From Pseudomonas mendocina (lineage in GTDB: Bacteria > Pseudomonadota > Gammaproteobacteria > Pseudomonadales > Pseudomonadaceae): a stretch of 64,000 nucleotides of DNA. Below the pieces are notes generated by a model. It was not told where the DNA came from, searched no databases, and saw only the letters and a program-made list of their open reading frames with translations. The position numbers and the translations under genes are program-made. Numbering within the stretch: position 1 is the first letter of the stretch; every line of letters starts with the position of its first letter. Below are positions 25,996 through 36,197 of this stretch, piece by piece. The stretch lies in NCBI GenBank assembly GCA_037482215.1, contig CP148074.1, positions 2,790,001 to 2,854,000 on the forward strand. The letters run 5' to 3'.

Positions 25996-26047
25996 TCAGC
26001 CCATTCTGAAGCATTGGTTCTGTTCTTTATCTGTCTTTGAGCACGGC

Positions 26048-26454
26048 TTAGCGCTGCATGCCCCAGCGTTTACGGTGAGGCGCTCAACCTTGGCGAAGAT
26101 GAGGTTTTCCACCAGCAGGCCGAACAGAATCACGGCGCCAGCCCGGCGAAAACCTTGTCGGTGTACAGCTCTTTGCGGTTCAGGAAGATGTACCAACCCA
26201 GCCTGCCCTTGCCGCTGGAGGCGCCAATCACCAGCTCGGCGGCGATCAGCATACGCTAGGCAAACGCCCAAGCGATTTTCAGGCCTGCGAGAATCGACGG
26301 CAGAGTTGCCGGAATAAGGATAAACAGTAAAACACAGGCCTTTGAGGCCGCAGTTGCGCCCGGCTATGCGCTGGGTTTCCGAGACGCCGAGAAATCCCGC
26401 ACAGGTATTCAGCGCCAACGGCAGTAATGCGATGGCGGGCAGCGGATTCAGCAT
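26048..26454 (-). pseudogene. decayed SsuC/TauC-type ABC transporter permease
   Basis: The 5' part reads MLNPLPAIALLPLAL then jumps to NTCAGFLGVSETQRIAGRN, the pattern expected if an internal segment between two similar LPLAL stretches was lost. After GLKGL the family sequence continues in other frames: a piece containing FLNRKELYTDKVFAG and a piece with LFGLLVENLIFAKVERLTV. The final family text (RWGMQR then stop) is one base out of frame, with TAA at 26050-26048. At least three lesions are therefore present. Intact relatives import sulfonates, taurine, nitrate or similar ions. No ATPase or binding protein of the set remains here. Confidence 0.75.
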
Positions 26455-26777
26455 GGAGCCAATCTACAGCTATAAAAATTCAATTTAAATATCAATTACG
26501 CATAAACATATAACATCAGAACGTTCCAGCTTGCCTGAGTCAGGTCACTGATGAGGCATAACGGCGTACACCTTCACAGCCGTGGCTGCGACATTTTGTT
26601 CCAGGCCTTATCGCCCCATGAGACCGCGTAAAACCAGCACCAACCCCATTAATACCTGACCTTTTGGACATATTTATATAGCACTGAATCAAGCACTTAA
26701 TGACCTAACGCAAGATACCAGTACCAATTGATGGCAAAATAGAACCATCGTTTTCCTGACTACGTTGGTAGGTTGCA
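26455..26777. other. AT-rich intergenic region upstream of the chemoreceptor gene
   Basis: No coding frame or strong structure seen. It should contain the chemoreceptor promoter. Confidence 0.35.
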
Positions 26778-28436
26778 ATGCGTGATTGGTTGACTCGGTT
26801 TACTTTGAAATTTCGTCTTATGTGCCTTTTGGGGCTCTTGGCATTCGTTACAGTTGCGATGACCGTTGCTGGACTGAACGGTATGCGCAACAGCAACAGT
26901 GATCTGGACAAGATGTTCAACAACGTACTGCTACCGCTGGATACGTTGAACGAACTAAGCAACCACATGCACCTCACACGTACGCAGTTGCTGCTGGCCC
27001 TCCAGCACATGCCGGGCAGTGCGTTTGAGAATGCCCATAATCACCCGCCTAGCCTCCACTTTGATGCCGTGGAGCAGAACGCTAAGGATATGCGTGAGCA
27101 TATGAGCGAATACCAGGCCCTGGTTGTGGAGCCTGAGCAGCAGCGCATGTTTGATGCACTGCAACGCGAGCTGATTACTTACTTGGATACAAGCGTTCAA
27201 CCCGCGCTGAAGCTGATGCGTGACGGCGATTACATGGCGGCCAATGAAATCATCCTCACCCGCCTACAACCGGCCTTTAACAAAACCTATGAACATCTGC
27301 GTAACCTGATCAACCAGCAGACAGGCTTCGCCGAGAAAAGCCATCTGGCGGCTGACAATCGCTTCAGCAAATTGCTATTCACAATTGGTATTTCTCTTGC
27401 CGTTGCCTTGAGCATTGCCATCGCTTTTTCACTGGCTACCGTATCCGGTATCACTCAAGCAGTACGCCAATTGCAATCGGGTGGTTCTGCCCTTGCCAGC
27501 GGTAACTTAGCTCATCGCATCCAATACACGGGTAAAGATGAACTGGGCACTATTGCTGATGCCTTCAACACCATGGCCAGCCACTTCCAGCGCACCATCC
27601 GCGAATTGGCACAAGCTGTTGAGCAACTGGCCGCTGCGGCCGAGCAAACAGCGCAGATCAGCCGCCAAACCAGTGATGGCATCAATCGTCAACAGATGGA
27701 AACCGATCAGGTGGCCACTGCGATGAATGAGATGTCCGCCACAGTACAAGACGTCGCAGGCAATGCCGCTAACGCAGCTCACGCCGCAGAAGAAGCTGAC
27801 AATCAGACTGAAAGCGGCAAACAGGTTGTGCAACAGACCATCATCTCTATTGATAGTCTGGCCACCGAAGTTGTGCATGCTGCTGAAGTCATTCACGAGC
27901 TGGAAGCCAACAGCGTCAGCATCAGCTCTGTGGTGGATGTGATTCGCAGCATTGCTGACCAAACCAACTTGCTCGCCCTGAATGCGGCCATCGAAGCGGC
28001 CCGTGCAGGCGAACAAGGGCGTGGTTTTGCCGTAGTGGCCGATGAGGTACGCACACTCGCCTCACGTACTCAGCAGTCCACCACTGAAATACAGGCGATG
28101 ATTGAAAAGCTGCAGCACGGTGCAAACCGCGCCGTGACCGTCATGGAAAGCAGCTGTGAGAAGGCTCAAAGTGGCAAAGAACAAGTGGCCAGCGCCGGTC
28201 GTATGCTGGAGCAAATCAGCAACGCCGTTGCCACTATCAATGACATGAACGCCATGATCGCCTCCGCCGCCGAGGAGCAAAGCTCGGTCGCTGAAGAGAT
28301 CAACCGCAACATCACCTGTGTTAGCCAGATCGCTGAAGAAACCAGCGATGCCTCACGTCAAAACGTAGCCACCAGCACACAACTCGCAAGCCTTGCCAGC
28401 CAACTGCAAAAGCTGGTGCAGAACTTCAAAATCTGA
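26778..28436 (+). CDS. methyl-accepting chemotaxis protein
   Basis: 552-aa chemoreceptor. Layout: a first membrane helix at about 13-35, a periplasmic four-helix-bundle sensor at about 36-195, a second membrane helix at about 198-222 ([18 protein letters not shown]), a HAMP domain ending near 275, and a long coiled coil with the conserved hairpin tip [20 protein letters not shown] followed by [15 protein letters not shown]. No C-terminal CheR-binding pentapeptide is visible. Ligand unknown. It is transcribed alone. Confidence 0.95.
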   Translation: MRDWLTRFTLKFRLMCLLGLLAFVTVAMTVAGLNGMRNSNSDLDKMFNNVLLPLDTLNELSNHMHLTRTQLLLALQHMPGSAFENAHNHPPSLHFDAVEQNAKDMREHMSEYQALVVEPEQQRMFDALQRELITYLDTSVQPALKLMRDGDYMAANEIILTRLQPAFNKTYEHLRNLINQQTGFAEKSHLAADNRFSKLLFTIGISLAVALSIAIAFSLATVSGITQAVRQLQSGGSALASGNLAHRIQYTGKDELGTIADAFNTMASHFQRTIRELAQAVEQLAAAAEQTAQISRQTSDGINRQQMETDQVATAMNEMSATVQDVAGNAANAAHAAEEADNQTESGKQVVQQTIISIDSLATEVVHAAEVIHELEANSVSISSVVDVIRSIADQTNLLALNAAIEAARAGEQGRGFAVVADEVRTLASRTQQSTTEIQAMIEKLQHGANRAVTVMESSCEKAQSGKEQVASAGRMLEQISNAVATINDMNAMIASAAEEQSSVAEEINRNITCVSQIAEETSDASRQNVATSTQLASLASQLQKLVQNFKI

Positions 28437-28826
28437 TGCCGCTATAGCGATTGGAGACCGTGACAGACAAAACCTGGAGCGGTCTCCACTTTAGCTTCCA
28501 TCTGTAGATCCCCCGCCCTGCGAGCAAGACCTTTAGCCGGTGCTCTGTGTATCCCCCTGCAGTTCGATTGGACTCTACGTCTCATCTGTGAGCGCGCGCC
28601 CTATACAGCGTGCGGTTTGGTATCCGATAAAAGCCGCATCGATCCGCAACACTCACTGCACCACGCTCTGCCCGCTTTTCTCCAGGCAATAAAAAACGCG
28701 GCCGAAGCCGCGTTGCGTTGCTGAAACTCTGCCCGAACCGCCATTCGGGCAGTCAGCACACTCACCTAAGGCGAGTCGCAGGTTGGGGGCTGGCGCGCGG
28801 AGCCGGCGCGCCAGATTTCACACGGA
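28437..28826. other. 390-bp intergenic region between convergent genes
   Basis: Holds the terminator at 28689-28716 and a GC-rich hairpin CTGGCGCGC GGAGCC GGCGCGCCAG at about 28790-28814. Nothing coding is seen. Confidence 0.5.
28689..28716 (-). terminator. rho-independent terminator of the aldehyde dehydrogenase gene
   Basis: On the minus strand AACGCGGCTTCGGCCGCGTT is followed directly by TTTTATT. It is a strong stem with U-tract about 110 bases after the stop. Confidence 0.85.
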
Positions 28827-30347
28827 TCAGAAGAAGCCCAGTGGGTTGATGTCGTAGCTGATCAGCAGGTTTTTGGTTTGCTGATAGTGGTCGAGCATCA
28901 TCTTGTGGGTTTCGCGGCCTACGCCAGATTTCTTGTAACCACCGAACGCAGCGTGCGCCGGGTACAGGTGGTAGCAGTTGGTCCATACACGACCGGCCTT
29001 GATGCCACGGCCCATGCGGTACGCGCGGTTGATGTCGCGGGTCCACACGCCAGCGCCCAGACCGAACTCGGTGTCGTTAGCGATTGCCAGGGCTTCAGCT
29101 TCGTCCTTAAAGGTGGCAACGCTGACCACCGGGCCGAAGATTTCTTCCTGGAAGATACGCATTTTGTTGTGGCCTTTGAGCAGGGTCGGCTGGATGTAGT
29201 AACCCGTTGCCAGGCTGCCTTCCAGTTTCTCTGCGCCACCACCGGTGAGCAGCTCGGCACCTTCCTGCTGAGCGATCTCGAAGTAGGACATGATCTTGTC
29301 GAACTGCTGCTGGCTCGCCTGTGCGCCGACCATGGTGTCGGTGTCCAGCGGGTTGCCGCGCTTGATCTGTTTGATCTTCTTCATCACTTCGTTCATGAAC
29401 GGTTCGAAGATCGACTCTTGAACCAGTGCACGGGACGGGCAGGTGCAGATTTCACCTTGGTTGAAGAAGGCCAGAACCAGACCCTCAGCTGCTTTCTCGA
29501 TGAAGGCAGGCTCAGCTTTCATGATGTCTTCGAAGAAGATGTTCGGCGACTTGCCGCCCAGCTCTACAGTCGACGGAATGATGTTCTCAGCAGCGCACTT
29601 CATGATGTGCGAGCCAACCGGCGTGGAACCGGTGAAGGCGATTTTGGCGATACGCTTGCTGGTGGCCAGCGCTTCACCGGCTTCGCGGCCAAAGCCTTGC
29701 ACCACGTTCAGTACGCCTTTTGGCAGCAGGTCACCGATCAGCTCCATCAGTACGGTGATGCCCAGCGGAGTTTGCTCAGCAGGCTTGAGCACGATGGCGT
29801 TACCGGCAGCCAGAGCCGGAGCCAGTTTCCATGCGCCCATCAGCAGCGGGAAGTTCCACGGGATGATCTGGCCAACGACGCCCAGTGGCTCGTGGAAGTG
29901 GTAGGCCGCAGTGGTGTCGTTGATTTCGGCAGTGGAGCCTTCTTGAGCGCGCAGGCAGCCAGCGAAATAACGGAAGTGGTCAGCCGCCAGCGGAATGTCG
30001 GCGTTCAGGGTCTCACGAATCGGCTTACCGTTGTCCCAGGTTTCAGTAACAGCCAGCAGCTCCAGGTTCTGCTCAATGCGGTCAGCGATTTTCAGCAGGA
30101 TGTGGGAGCGCTCCTGAACCGAAGTACGGCCCCAGGCGTCGGCGGCGGCGTGAGCAGCGTCCAGCGCCCGCTCGATATCGTCACGATCGGAACGCGGGAA
30201 TTCACCGATGACCGAACCATCAACCGGGCTGGTGTTGGTGAAGTAGCTGCCATTTACCGGCGCAACGAATTCGCCATTGATGTAGTTGCCGTAGCGCGGT
30301 TTGAGTGTGAGCAGCGCGCCTTGAGTACCTGGTTTGGCGTAGATCAT
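28827..30347 (-). CDS. exaC: NAD+-dependent aldehyde dehydrogenase, ExaC/PedI-like
   Basis: 506-aa cytosolic dehydrogenase that oxidises acetaldehyde and other aldehydes formed from alcohols. It has the Rossmann region [25 protein letters not shown] (partly shown as [10 protein letters not shown]), the general-base motif [11 protein letters not shown] and the nucleophile in [12 protein letters not shown]. The start [10 protein letters not shown] and the end [13 protein letters not shown] are typical of the ExaC group. AGAGG lies nine bases upstream of the ATG. An 18-bp dyad shared with the two quinoprotein dehydrogenase promoters lies about 110 bases upstream, so it is probably induced with ethanol oxidation. 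Confidence 0.94.
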   Translation of the reverse strand: MIYAKPGTQGALLTLKPRYGNYINGEFVAPVNGSYFTNTSPVDGSVIGEFPRSDRDDIERALDAAHAAADAWGRTSVQERSHILLKIADRIEQNLELLAVTETWDNGKPIRETLNADIPLAADHFRYFAGCLRAQEGSTAEINDTTAAYHFHEPLGVVGQIIPWNFPLLMGAWKLAPALAAGNAIVLKPAEQTPLGITVLMELIGDLLPKGVLNVVQGFGREAGEALATSKRIAKIAFTGSTPVGSHIMKCAAENIIPSTVELGGKSPNIFFEDIMKAEPAFIEKAAEGLVLAFFNQGEICTCPSRALVQESIFEPFMNEVMKKIKQIKRGNPLDTDTMVGAQASQQQFDKIMSYFEIAQQEGAELLTGGGAEKLEGSLATGYYIQPTLLKGHNKMRIFQEEIFGPVVSVATFKDEAEALAIANDTEFGLGAGVWTRDINRAYRMGRGIKAGRVWTNCYHLYPAHAAFGGYKKSGVGRETHKMMLDHYQQTKNLLISYDINPLGFF

Positions 30348-30457
30348 TGTGAAAACCTCTTTTTGTTAGTGAGCCTGCTCCCAAAAGCGTGAGCTGGGCA
30401 TGGCTTGATCTTAGAAAGGCCCCAAAGGCGCAGGTATGCGCCCATGGCACAAAACCT

Positions 30458-30475
30458 CTCGTTATTTGGTAGTAG
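30458..30475. promoter_or_regulatory. alcohol-oxidation dyad upstream of exaC
   Basis: CTCGTTATTTGGTAGTAG matches the right half of the dyad CTACTCCCTTGGTAGTAG found at 50243-50260, with a degenerate left half. The position 110 bases before the ATG suits an activator site of the LuxR-type AgmR/ErbR class (inference). Confidence 0.55.
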
Positions 30476-30510
30476 AGCCGGAAATCATCACCTGTGTTTA
30501 CCTCCTTAGA

Positions 30511-31230
30511 TCAGGGCAGTTCAGCACTAAATTGGCTGCCATCAGCATCGACCCAGCGAATACTGATGGCGTGGCTGCGGGCAGGGAGAATAAGGCGCCA
30601 GTATGGGTTGACTGAAAGCCCTTCAAATGGTTCTGCACGCAGTACGTTATTCCCCGCACTATTGATTTCGAACAACGTCGGTAGATGGCGCGGCAAAAAA
30701 CCACCAGCAAGGTCAGGTCTGCGGCCGGTTTCCATTGGATGATGCAGTACCGTACGCAGCGCGCGCTCATGCTCTCCATCAACCCAGACGCGCACTTGGC
30801 CAAAGTTCACTGGCCGAGCTGAGGGCATGGGCGTCATGCAGCTACTGGCTAATACTTCAATATCTTGCCGGGCTGACCACACACGCCCTTGCCCATCACG
30901 CGCCAGCACAATGAGTGATTGGCTTTGTGGTAACCGAACCCGCGTCGATAAGCGTAGCGGCTCAGCCCATTCCTGCACGGTAATCTGAGCGATGCGAGGA
31001 TCTGGCTCTTCACTGCGTAACAAACTGATTGAGACCGGTGGTTCAGCTCCCGTTAAAACCAAGTCCAATGGTATGAATGAGCCATCCTCCACCCATGGCG
31101 CCAGGGTCAATTCCAGCCCCTGATTGTGGTGTATTCCTTCAGCCATCCACTGCTTGGCCAATACCTCGGCTGTAAATGCCCAGCTCAACTGAGGTAAGCA
31201 GGCCAACAAAACAATCAGTAGCGCTTTCAT
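30511..31230 (-). CDS. quinoprotein dehydrogenase-associated SoxYZ-like carrier (paralog 1)
   Basis: 239-aa exported protein with a signal peptide (MKALLIVLLACLPQLSWA) and a fused SoxY-like plus SoxZ-like layout: about 1-140 resembles SoxY, and about 150-239 resembles SoxZ (NFGQVRVWVDGEHERAL and HPMETGRR). The carrier cysteine is in LASSCMTPMPS. SoxYZ normally carries sulfur intermediates; this subfamily instead co-occurs with PQQ dehydrogenases and its role is unclear. I choose the ATG at 31230 because it overlaps the stop of the upstream FCSD-like gene as ATGA. It lies upstream of exaC on the same strand. A second paralog is at 47531-48286. Confidence 0.82.
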   Translation of the reverse strand: MKALLIVLLACLPQLSWAFTAEVLAKQWMAEGIHHNQGLELTLAPWVEDGSFIPLDLVLTGAEPPVSISLLRSEEPDPRIAQITVQEWAEPLRLSTRVRLPQSQSLIVLARDGQGRVWSARQDIEVLASSCMTPMPSARPVNFGQVRVWVDGEHERALRTVLHHPMETGRRPDLAGGFLPRHLPTLFEINSAGNNVLRAEPFEGLSVNPYWRLILPARSHAISIRWVDADGSQFSAELP

Positions 31231-32504
31231 ACGCCCCATGAATCCGCGCAAATACTGCTGTACCACGCTTGTGAGAGTGCAAACTCCTGCTCGCGCAGTT
31301 GTTGCGAACCATCCGCCGGGCTAAGCGCCAAGCTGCCAGGTATCTCAATCAATCGCTCCTGATGTACGGTGTAATTTGCGGCGATCGACACCGCATAATT
31401 CGGCCTCAAGGCGCTGTAGCAGGTATTGCGCCATTCAGGTTCTGGCGCCCCCCTCCCAGTCAGGTCCGCCAACATCGCGGCTACAGCCACTTTGGCTTGA
31501 GCGTTGGCACTGTAGGCTGACTTGGGCATAGGTGAGGCAATCGTGCAGTCACCTGCTGCATAAATGGCAGGATCAGCCTGAGTTTGGAAACTTGCTGCAC
31601 GAACCGGTATCCAGCCAGTGCTATCAGTCAGCCCAGCCTGCTGCGCAATTGGGGCTGCGGTCTGTGGCGGAATCAGATTGACCACACTGCCTTTATGCTT
31701 CTGACCAAACTCGGTGTACAACTCACGCTTGAGCGCATCCACCCGCCACGTTTGTCCTCCATCAGCCCTGCCCAACCACTCTATACGCTCGCCATAGAGC
31801 TCCTTCCATCCTTGCTGAAATAGTGCCTGCTTGGAGAAGGTATCTTTGCTATCGAGGATTAGTACCTTGCTGCGTGGTTTGTGCTGAGTGAGATAGTGAG
31901 CAATTAAACTGGCCCGCTCATACGGACCGGGTGGGCAACGATAGGGATTATCCGGAACGCTGATGACAACCACGCCGCCAGCATCCATCTGCTGCAATTG
32001 TTTGCGTAACAAAACCGTTTGCGCTCCGGCCTGCCATGCATGGGGCAAAACCTGTGCTGCGTCTTGGTCATAGCCCTCGATTGCCTGCCAGTTCATGCTA
32101 ATGCCAGTGGCTAACAATAGGCGGTCGTAATGCAGCCGCTGACCGTCTTCGAGCCAAACTCGTTGCTTTTCACGGTCGATGAACTGCGCGCTTTGGCGGA
32201 TGTGTCTTACACCTTGCTTTATCAAGCCTTCGTAGCGGTGACAGATACTCGACAGTGGCTGCAACCCCGCCAACACGTGATTACTAAAGGGGCAAGTGTA
32301 GAACTCGCTCTTTGGCTCGATCAGAACCACATCCAGCTCAGGTGCTTGCTGCTTGAGGTAACGTGCGGCAGTAGCGCCAGCAAATCCTCCGCCAATCACG
32401 ACGACTCGTAATCGACTCACGCCAGCCCGGATACCACTGGACATCAGCCAAGGTGCCAGGCCTATACCCGCCAATAATTTTCTGCGTGAGATGCTCTGCA
32501 TCAT
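31227..32504 (-). CDS. FCSD-like FAD-dependent oxidoreductase with Tat signal
   Basis: 425-aa periplasmic flavoprotein related to the flavoprotein subunit of flavocytochrome c sulfide dehydrogenase. It opens with a Tat-type signal (SISRRKLLAGIGLAPWLM), then the FAD Rossmann motif VVVIGGGFAGATAARYL. The redox-disulfide cysteines are in FYTCPFSNHV and NPYRCPPGPYERA, and the FAD-binding IYAAGDCTIA is near the C-terminus. The stop overlaps the SoxYZ-like start by four bases, so the two are translationally coupled. Such FCSD/SoxYZ pairs hint at a periplasmic thiol or persulfide relay linked to quinoprotein metabolism (inference). Start codon choice is uncertain; a GTG at 32531 is also in frame. 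Confidence 0.83.
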   Translation of the reverse strand: MMQSISRRKLLAGIGLAPWLMSSGIRAGVSRLRVVVIGGGFAGATAARYLKQQAPELDVVLIEPKSEFYTCPFSNHVLAGLQPLSSICHRYEGLIKQGVRHIRQSAQFIDREKQRVWLEDGQRLHYDRLLLATGISMNWQAIEGYDQDAAQVLPHAWQAGAQTVLLRKQLQQMDAGGVVVISVPDNPYRCPPGPYERASLIAHYLTQHKPRSKVLILDSKDTFSKQALFQQGWKELYGERIEWLGRADGGQTWRVDALKRELYTEFGQKHKGSVVNLIPPQTAAPIAQQAGLTDSTGWIPVRAASFQTQADPAIYAAGDCTIASPMPKSAYSANAQAKVAVAAMLADLTGRGAPEPEWRNTCYSALRPNYAVSIAANYTVHQERLIEIPGSLALSPADGSQQLREQEFALSQAWYSSICADSWGV

Positions 32505-32531
32505 GAGTGCCCAGTCTTCATTTGAGACCAC

Positions 32532-33233
32532 GCTGATACAAGATAGGCGCTCAACATATTCGACTTTAGGAGTAAATGAAGCAATACGTAGGAAGGAGAA
32601 AAGCGCTTTGACTCCTAATTAAAACGCAATGAATTCTTATAGATCCTGAGAAAACTTTATTCGGCTGAATCAACTTATTTTATGAGTTTATTACGCATCG
32701 GCCGCGGATCATCTCTAGACACTCTATCCAACTCACGTAATTAACATCACCTGCACAAGAATACATATTTTTCTAAAACCTCATCACTTTTTCACATCAA
32801 GTTGCTTTATGAATACCTGTCTATTCGGCCAATTTACGTTGCTAAAAATCACACACAACACCAGCCCGGCCACAAACTTTTAATCAATTATATTTTCGCC
32901 AGACCGCATATCCTATAGACCACTGAAATCGCTCAATTTTGTGCAGATGCCTCATATTAATTGCCAACCACTTTCTCTCACTGTAACTTCACCAGCACAC
33001 TCTCGTGCTTTACCGCTGCTGTAGATGTGGCATAGGGCTTGGGTTGGTTTATCATCCAATGCACTTATAAAAATGCGCGGTCTACCCTCATACCGAAAGC
33101 ACCGAGGTTGTGTACACAAAGGAAGAGGAACGCCTGAAGTGACTTGCTGCCTCGCATCCAGAAAGAGTAATAGAAGCATCAGTTGGCTGGATGCCTGACT
33201 CATGCATAGATATCACACATAATAAGGTTGTTC
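32532..33233. other. AT-rich intergenic region with one doubtful small gene
   Basis: About 700 bases, notably AT-rich up to about 32950. Only the 83-codon minus-strand frame described next looks at all protein-like. Confidence 0.4.
32952..33203 (-). CDS. possible small exported cysteine-rich protein
   Basis: 83 codons (75 from the internal ATG at 33179). The beginning is hydrophobic (LMLLLLFLDA), followed by a polar part with four cysteines (CTQPRCF and CHIYSSGKARECAG), which looks like a small periplasmic disulfide protein. No ribosome site is evident at either ATG and I know no relative. It is divergent from the hybrid kinase gene. Confidence 0.35.
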   Translation of the reverse strand: MSQASSQLMLLLLFLDARQQVTSGVPLPLCTQPRCFRYEGRPRIFISALDDKPTQALCHIYSSGKARECAGEVTVRESGWQLI

Positions 33234-36197
33234 ATGATGGAGATATTCGGCGGGTTCTTCATCGACACCACCCAGTCAAGCAACTACTTCCAGGGCGAGT
33301 TCAAACTGCCTTTGGTGTTGCTGTCGCTGCTCGTGTCGACCTTTTCCACCACGATGGCTTTACTTTCAGCCCAAATTGCCCGTCGTACTGAAAGCACAGC
33401 TTTTAGAAACGCTTGCTTACTCGCAGGCGCACTGGCCTTGGGCGGTGGCGTTTGGAGCATGCACTTCATTGGCATGCTGGCGTATCGCATCCCCAGTCAT
33501 GTTCACTACTCAACGGCGCTTACGCTGATATCCATCCTGCCTGCATTCATTACTTCGTTTTTTGCCCTTCGCTTGCTGAGTCAAGCGAAGCCAACTACCT
33601 GGCACATTATTTCGAGTGGAACACTGCTCGGACTGGGTATCGGCCTGATGCACTACACAGGCATGGCAGCACTCAAAACAGAGTTACTAATGCAGTACGA
33701 ACCGACAGTATTCACCCTGTCGATTTTCGTGGCGATTGCCCTCGCAATTCTCTCCCTTTGGATTCGTTATCGCCTGCGCAGCAGCCTTACAAATCCGACC
33801 ATTCGATTTCTCGTAAGCGGAATCGTGATGGGGCTGGCGATCGCGTGCATGCATTACTTAGGGATGGCTGCGGTTCGCTTTAGTGGTACACCAACCAACA
33901 GTGAAGGCAGCCTACTGGTCCTCAATAACACGTTTGCGGCCTTGGCGCTGTCATCATTCGCCGTAACCATTACCTTGATGGTGGCAGCACTTAACAGCCT
34001 GATTCACTCACGTGAATTACGCGAAAAGATTGAGGGCAGTAAATCACGCCTGCGCGCGACCCTGGATACAGCCGTGGACGGGATCATTACGATCGACAGT
34101 AAGGGCCTGATTCAAGGATTCAACAAATCGGCCGAAAGGCTATTCGGTTGGACAGCTAGTGAAGTATTAGGCCGCAATATCAAGATGCTGATGCCTGAAC
34201 CTGATCAGTCGAAACATGACGGCTATCTTCAGAATTATCACAGTTCGGGGAATCCCAAAATCATCGGCATAGGTCGTGAAGTTATGGGCCTGCGCAAGGA
34301 TGGCAGCCTAATGCCAATGCGCTTGGCAGTGGGCCGAATGGACTTACCAGGCGAACTGTTATTTGTCGGGTTCGTATCTGACATCAGCGAACGCCATGCT
34401 CTAGAAGCATCGTTACGCGAGACAGCTGAACGTGCGGAGCAAGCTGCTGCGGCCAAAAGCACCTTCTTGGCAAACATGAGCCATGAAATTCGCACACCGA
34501 TGAACTCAATTATTGGCTTTACAGAACTGCTGCTACAGAACGCGCCAAGCCCTGAGCAGCGAAAACACTTGACCAATATTCGCCAATCTTCACGTACGTT
34601 GCTAGGGTTAATTAACGACATCCTCGACACCACCAAAATGGAGAAAGGGCGTCTTGAACTTGAACACACGGACTTTTCACTTAAAGGCTTAGCGCAGCAG
34701 ATTGAATCGTCTCTGTGGCCAAGTGCCCAACCACGAAACCTGAGTCTTAACTCCGATTTCCAGGCTGACATGCCGGAATACTTCAAAGGTGACCCGCTAC
34801 GCGTCCTACAAGTGCTAACTAATCTGGTAGGAAATGCCATCAAGTTCACTGAACAAGGAGGTGTTCAAGTGATTTATCGCTACGAGGATGAAACTGTACA
34901 CATTCAGGTTCGTGACAGCGGTATCGGCATGAGCGCACCTCAGATTGAATCAATTTTTGCGCCCTTCACTCAAGCAGATGCCTCAATCAGCAGGCGCTTT
35001 GGCGGCACTGGCCTAGGAACAACTATTGCTCGCCAGTTAGTGGACTTAATGAATGGCCGAATTGAGGTTGAAAGCCAATTGGGCCAAGGCAGCACCTTCC
35101 ACGTCTGGTTGCCACTGCCTGTCGGCGAGGCCCCCGCTAAGGCACAAAACAGTGAAAAGATTTCACTACCTCCATTGCGCATACTGATTGCAGACGACGT
35201 ACCCCAGAACCTGGAACTCCTTGCCCTGACACTTGAAGGAAACAATCACCATGTGACGATGGCGCACGATGGTGAGGAGGCTTTCAAGCTTTTCTGCCAC
35301 GGTAAATTTGACGTTGTTCTGATGGACATGCACATGCCTGGTATAGACGGACTACAGGCTACCCGCATGATCCGCAACCACGAACGCAATCAACAGCTCT
35401 CCCCCACCCCTGTTGTTGCGCTGACAGCCAGTGTGATGGAAGAGGACCAACGCGCCGCAAAACGAGCGGGTATGGATGGTTTTGCTGTAAAACCGCTGGA
35501 TGTACCACAGCTGTATCGCGAGATTGCCAGGGTACTGAACATTCAAGGCGAGTCTGCGGAAATCACCGCGCCGACAAGCCCAGACGTATCACCACATTTA
35601 ATTGACTGGGAAATGGGCGTCTCACGCTGGGGCAGCCGTAGCCGACTTGAGTCAGCTATCTGCCAGTTCCTGCAGAGCGTGGATGTCAAATACCCGCTAA
35701 ATATCGATGGTGACGGGGATTGCTATTGGAAAGAGTTACAATTTAGCTTGCACGGTATCCGTGGAGCAGCTGGCACACTTTCAATGCCACTCATAGCAAG
35801 CTTGGCCAACCGAATGGAAAGCCTGATTTACCAAGAGCGCTACGCACAAGCGCATCAACTTTTACCTGAGCTGATCGAGAATATTAGTCAAGTAAAAAAA
35901 GAAGTATCCAATCTTCAGAATGCTGGTAAAGACGCAGACAGCGATAGTACTGAGGAATTCAGATGCGATCACTCTCTCAGTGAATGCATCCAAAAGCTTA
36001 TGAGCTATTTAGCCCATAACGAGTTACACGATGAATTATTAGAACAAATATGCGACCAACTGGAGCAACAACATCAGCACAAGCAGGCTAATGCATTGCG
36101 CCAGGCTATTGATGCCTTTGAGTTTAATCAAGCACACCAACTACTAGAAAAATTACTTAACCAACAAGTCAACTCTGCCAATGAACAACCCCGATGA
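33234..36197 (+). CDS. MHYT-PAS hybrid sensor histidine kinase with REC and Hpt domains
   Basis: 987-aa membrane kinase. Domain order: an MHYT sensor with seven helices (three motif copies, MHFIGM, MHYTGM and MHYLGM, within residues 1-250), which is thought to sense O2, CO or NO through copper; PAS at about 270-390; HisKA with SHEIRTPMNSIIGF at about 418; an HATPase with NAIKFTEQGG, DSGIGM and GGTGLGTTIA; a receiver with the phospho-Asp in VVLMDMHMPG at about 703; and a C-terminal Hpt-like helix bundle with LHGIRGAAG. The ATG at 33234 has AAGG six bases before it. It overlaps the following response regulator by 17 bases, so the two form one signalling unit. Confidence 0.92.
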   Translation: MMEIFGGFFIDTTQSSNYFQGEFKLPLVLLSLLVSTFSTTMALLSAQIARRTESTAFRNACLLAGALALGGGVWSMHFIGMLAYRIPSHVHYSTALTLISILPAFITSFFALRLLSQAKPTTWHIISSGTLLGLGIGLMHYTGMAALKTELLMQYEPTVFTLSIFVAIALAILSLWIRYRLRSSLTNPTIRFLVSGIVMGLAIACMHYLGMAAVRFSGTPTNSEGSLLVLNNTFAALALSSFAVTITLMVAALNSLIHSRELREKIEGSKSRLRATLDTAVDGIITIDSKGLIQGFNKSAERLFGWTASEVLGRNIKMLMPEPDQSKHDGYLQNYHSSGNPKIIGIGREVMGLRKDGSLMPMRLAVGRMDLPGELLFVGFVSDISERHALEASLRETAERAEQAAAAKSTFLANMSHEIRTPMNSIIGFTELLLQNAPSPEQRKHLTNIRQSSRTLLGLINDILDTTKMEKGRLELEHTDFSLKGLAQQIESSLWPSAQPRNLSLNSDFQADMPEYFKGDPLRVLQVLTNLVGNAIKFTEQGGVQVIYRYEDETVHIQVRDSGIGMSAPQIESIFAPFTQADASISRRFGGTGLGTTIARQLVDLMNGRIEVESQLGQGSTFHVWLPLPVGEAPAKAQNSEKISLPPLRILIADDVPQNLELLALTLEGNNHHVTMAHDGEEAFKLFCHGKFDVVLMDMHMPGIDGLQATRMIRNHERNQQLSPTPVVALTASVMEEDQRAAKRAGMDGFAVKPLDVPQLYREIARVLNIQGESAEITAPTSPDVSPHLIDWEMGVSRWGSRSRLESAICQFLQSVDVKYPLNIDGDGDCYWKELQFSLHGIRGAAGTLSMPLIASLANRMESLIYQERYAQAHQLLPELIENISQVKKEVSNLQNAGKDADSDSTEEFRCDHSLSECIQKLMSYLAHNELHDELLEQICDQLEQQHQHKQANALRQAIDAFEFNQAHQLLEKLLNQQVNSANEQPR

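Noticed and set aside
28878..30392. 504-codon frame opposite the aldehyde dehydrogenase
   Set aside because: Antisense shadow produced by codon bias; the opposite strand has complete aldehyde dehydrogenase motifs.
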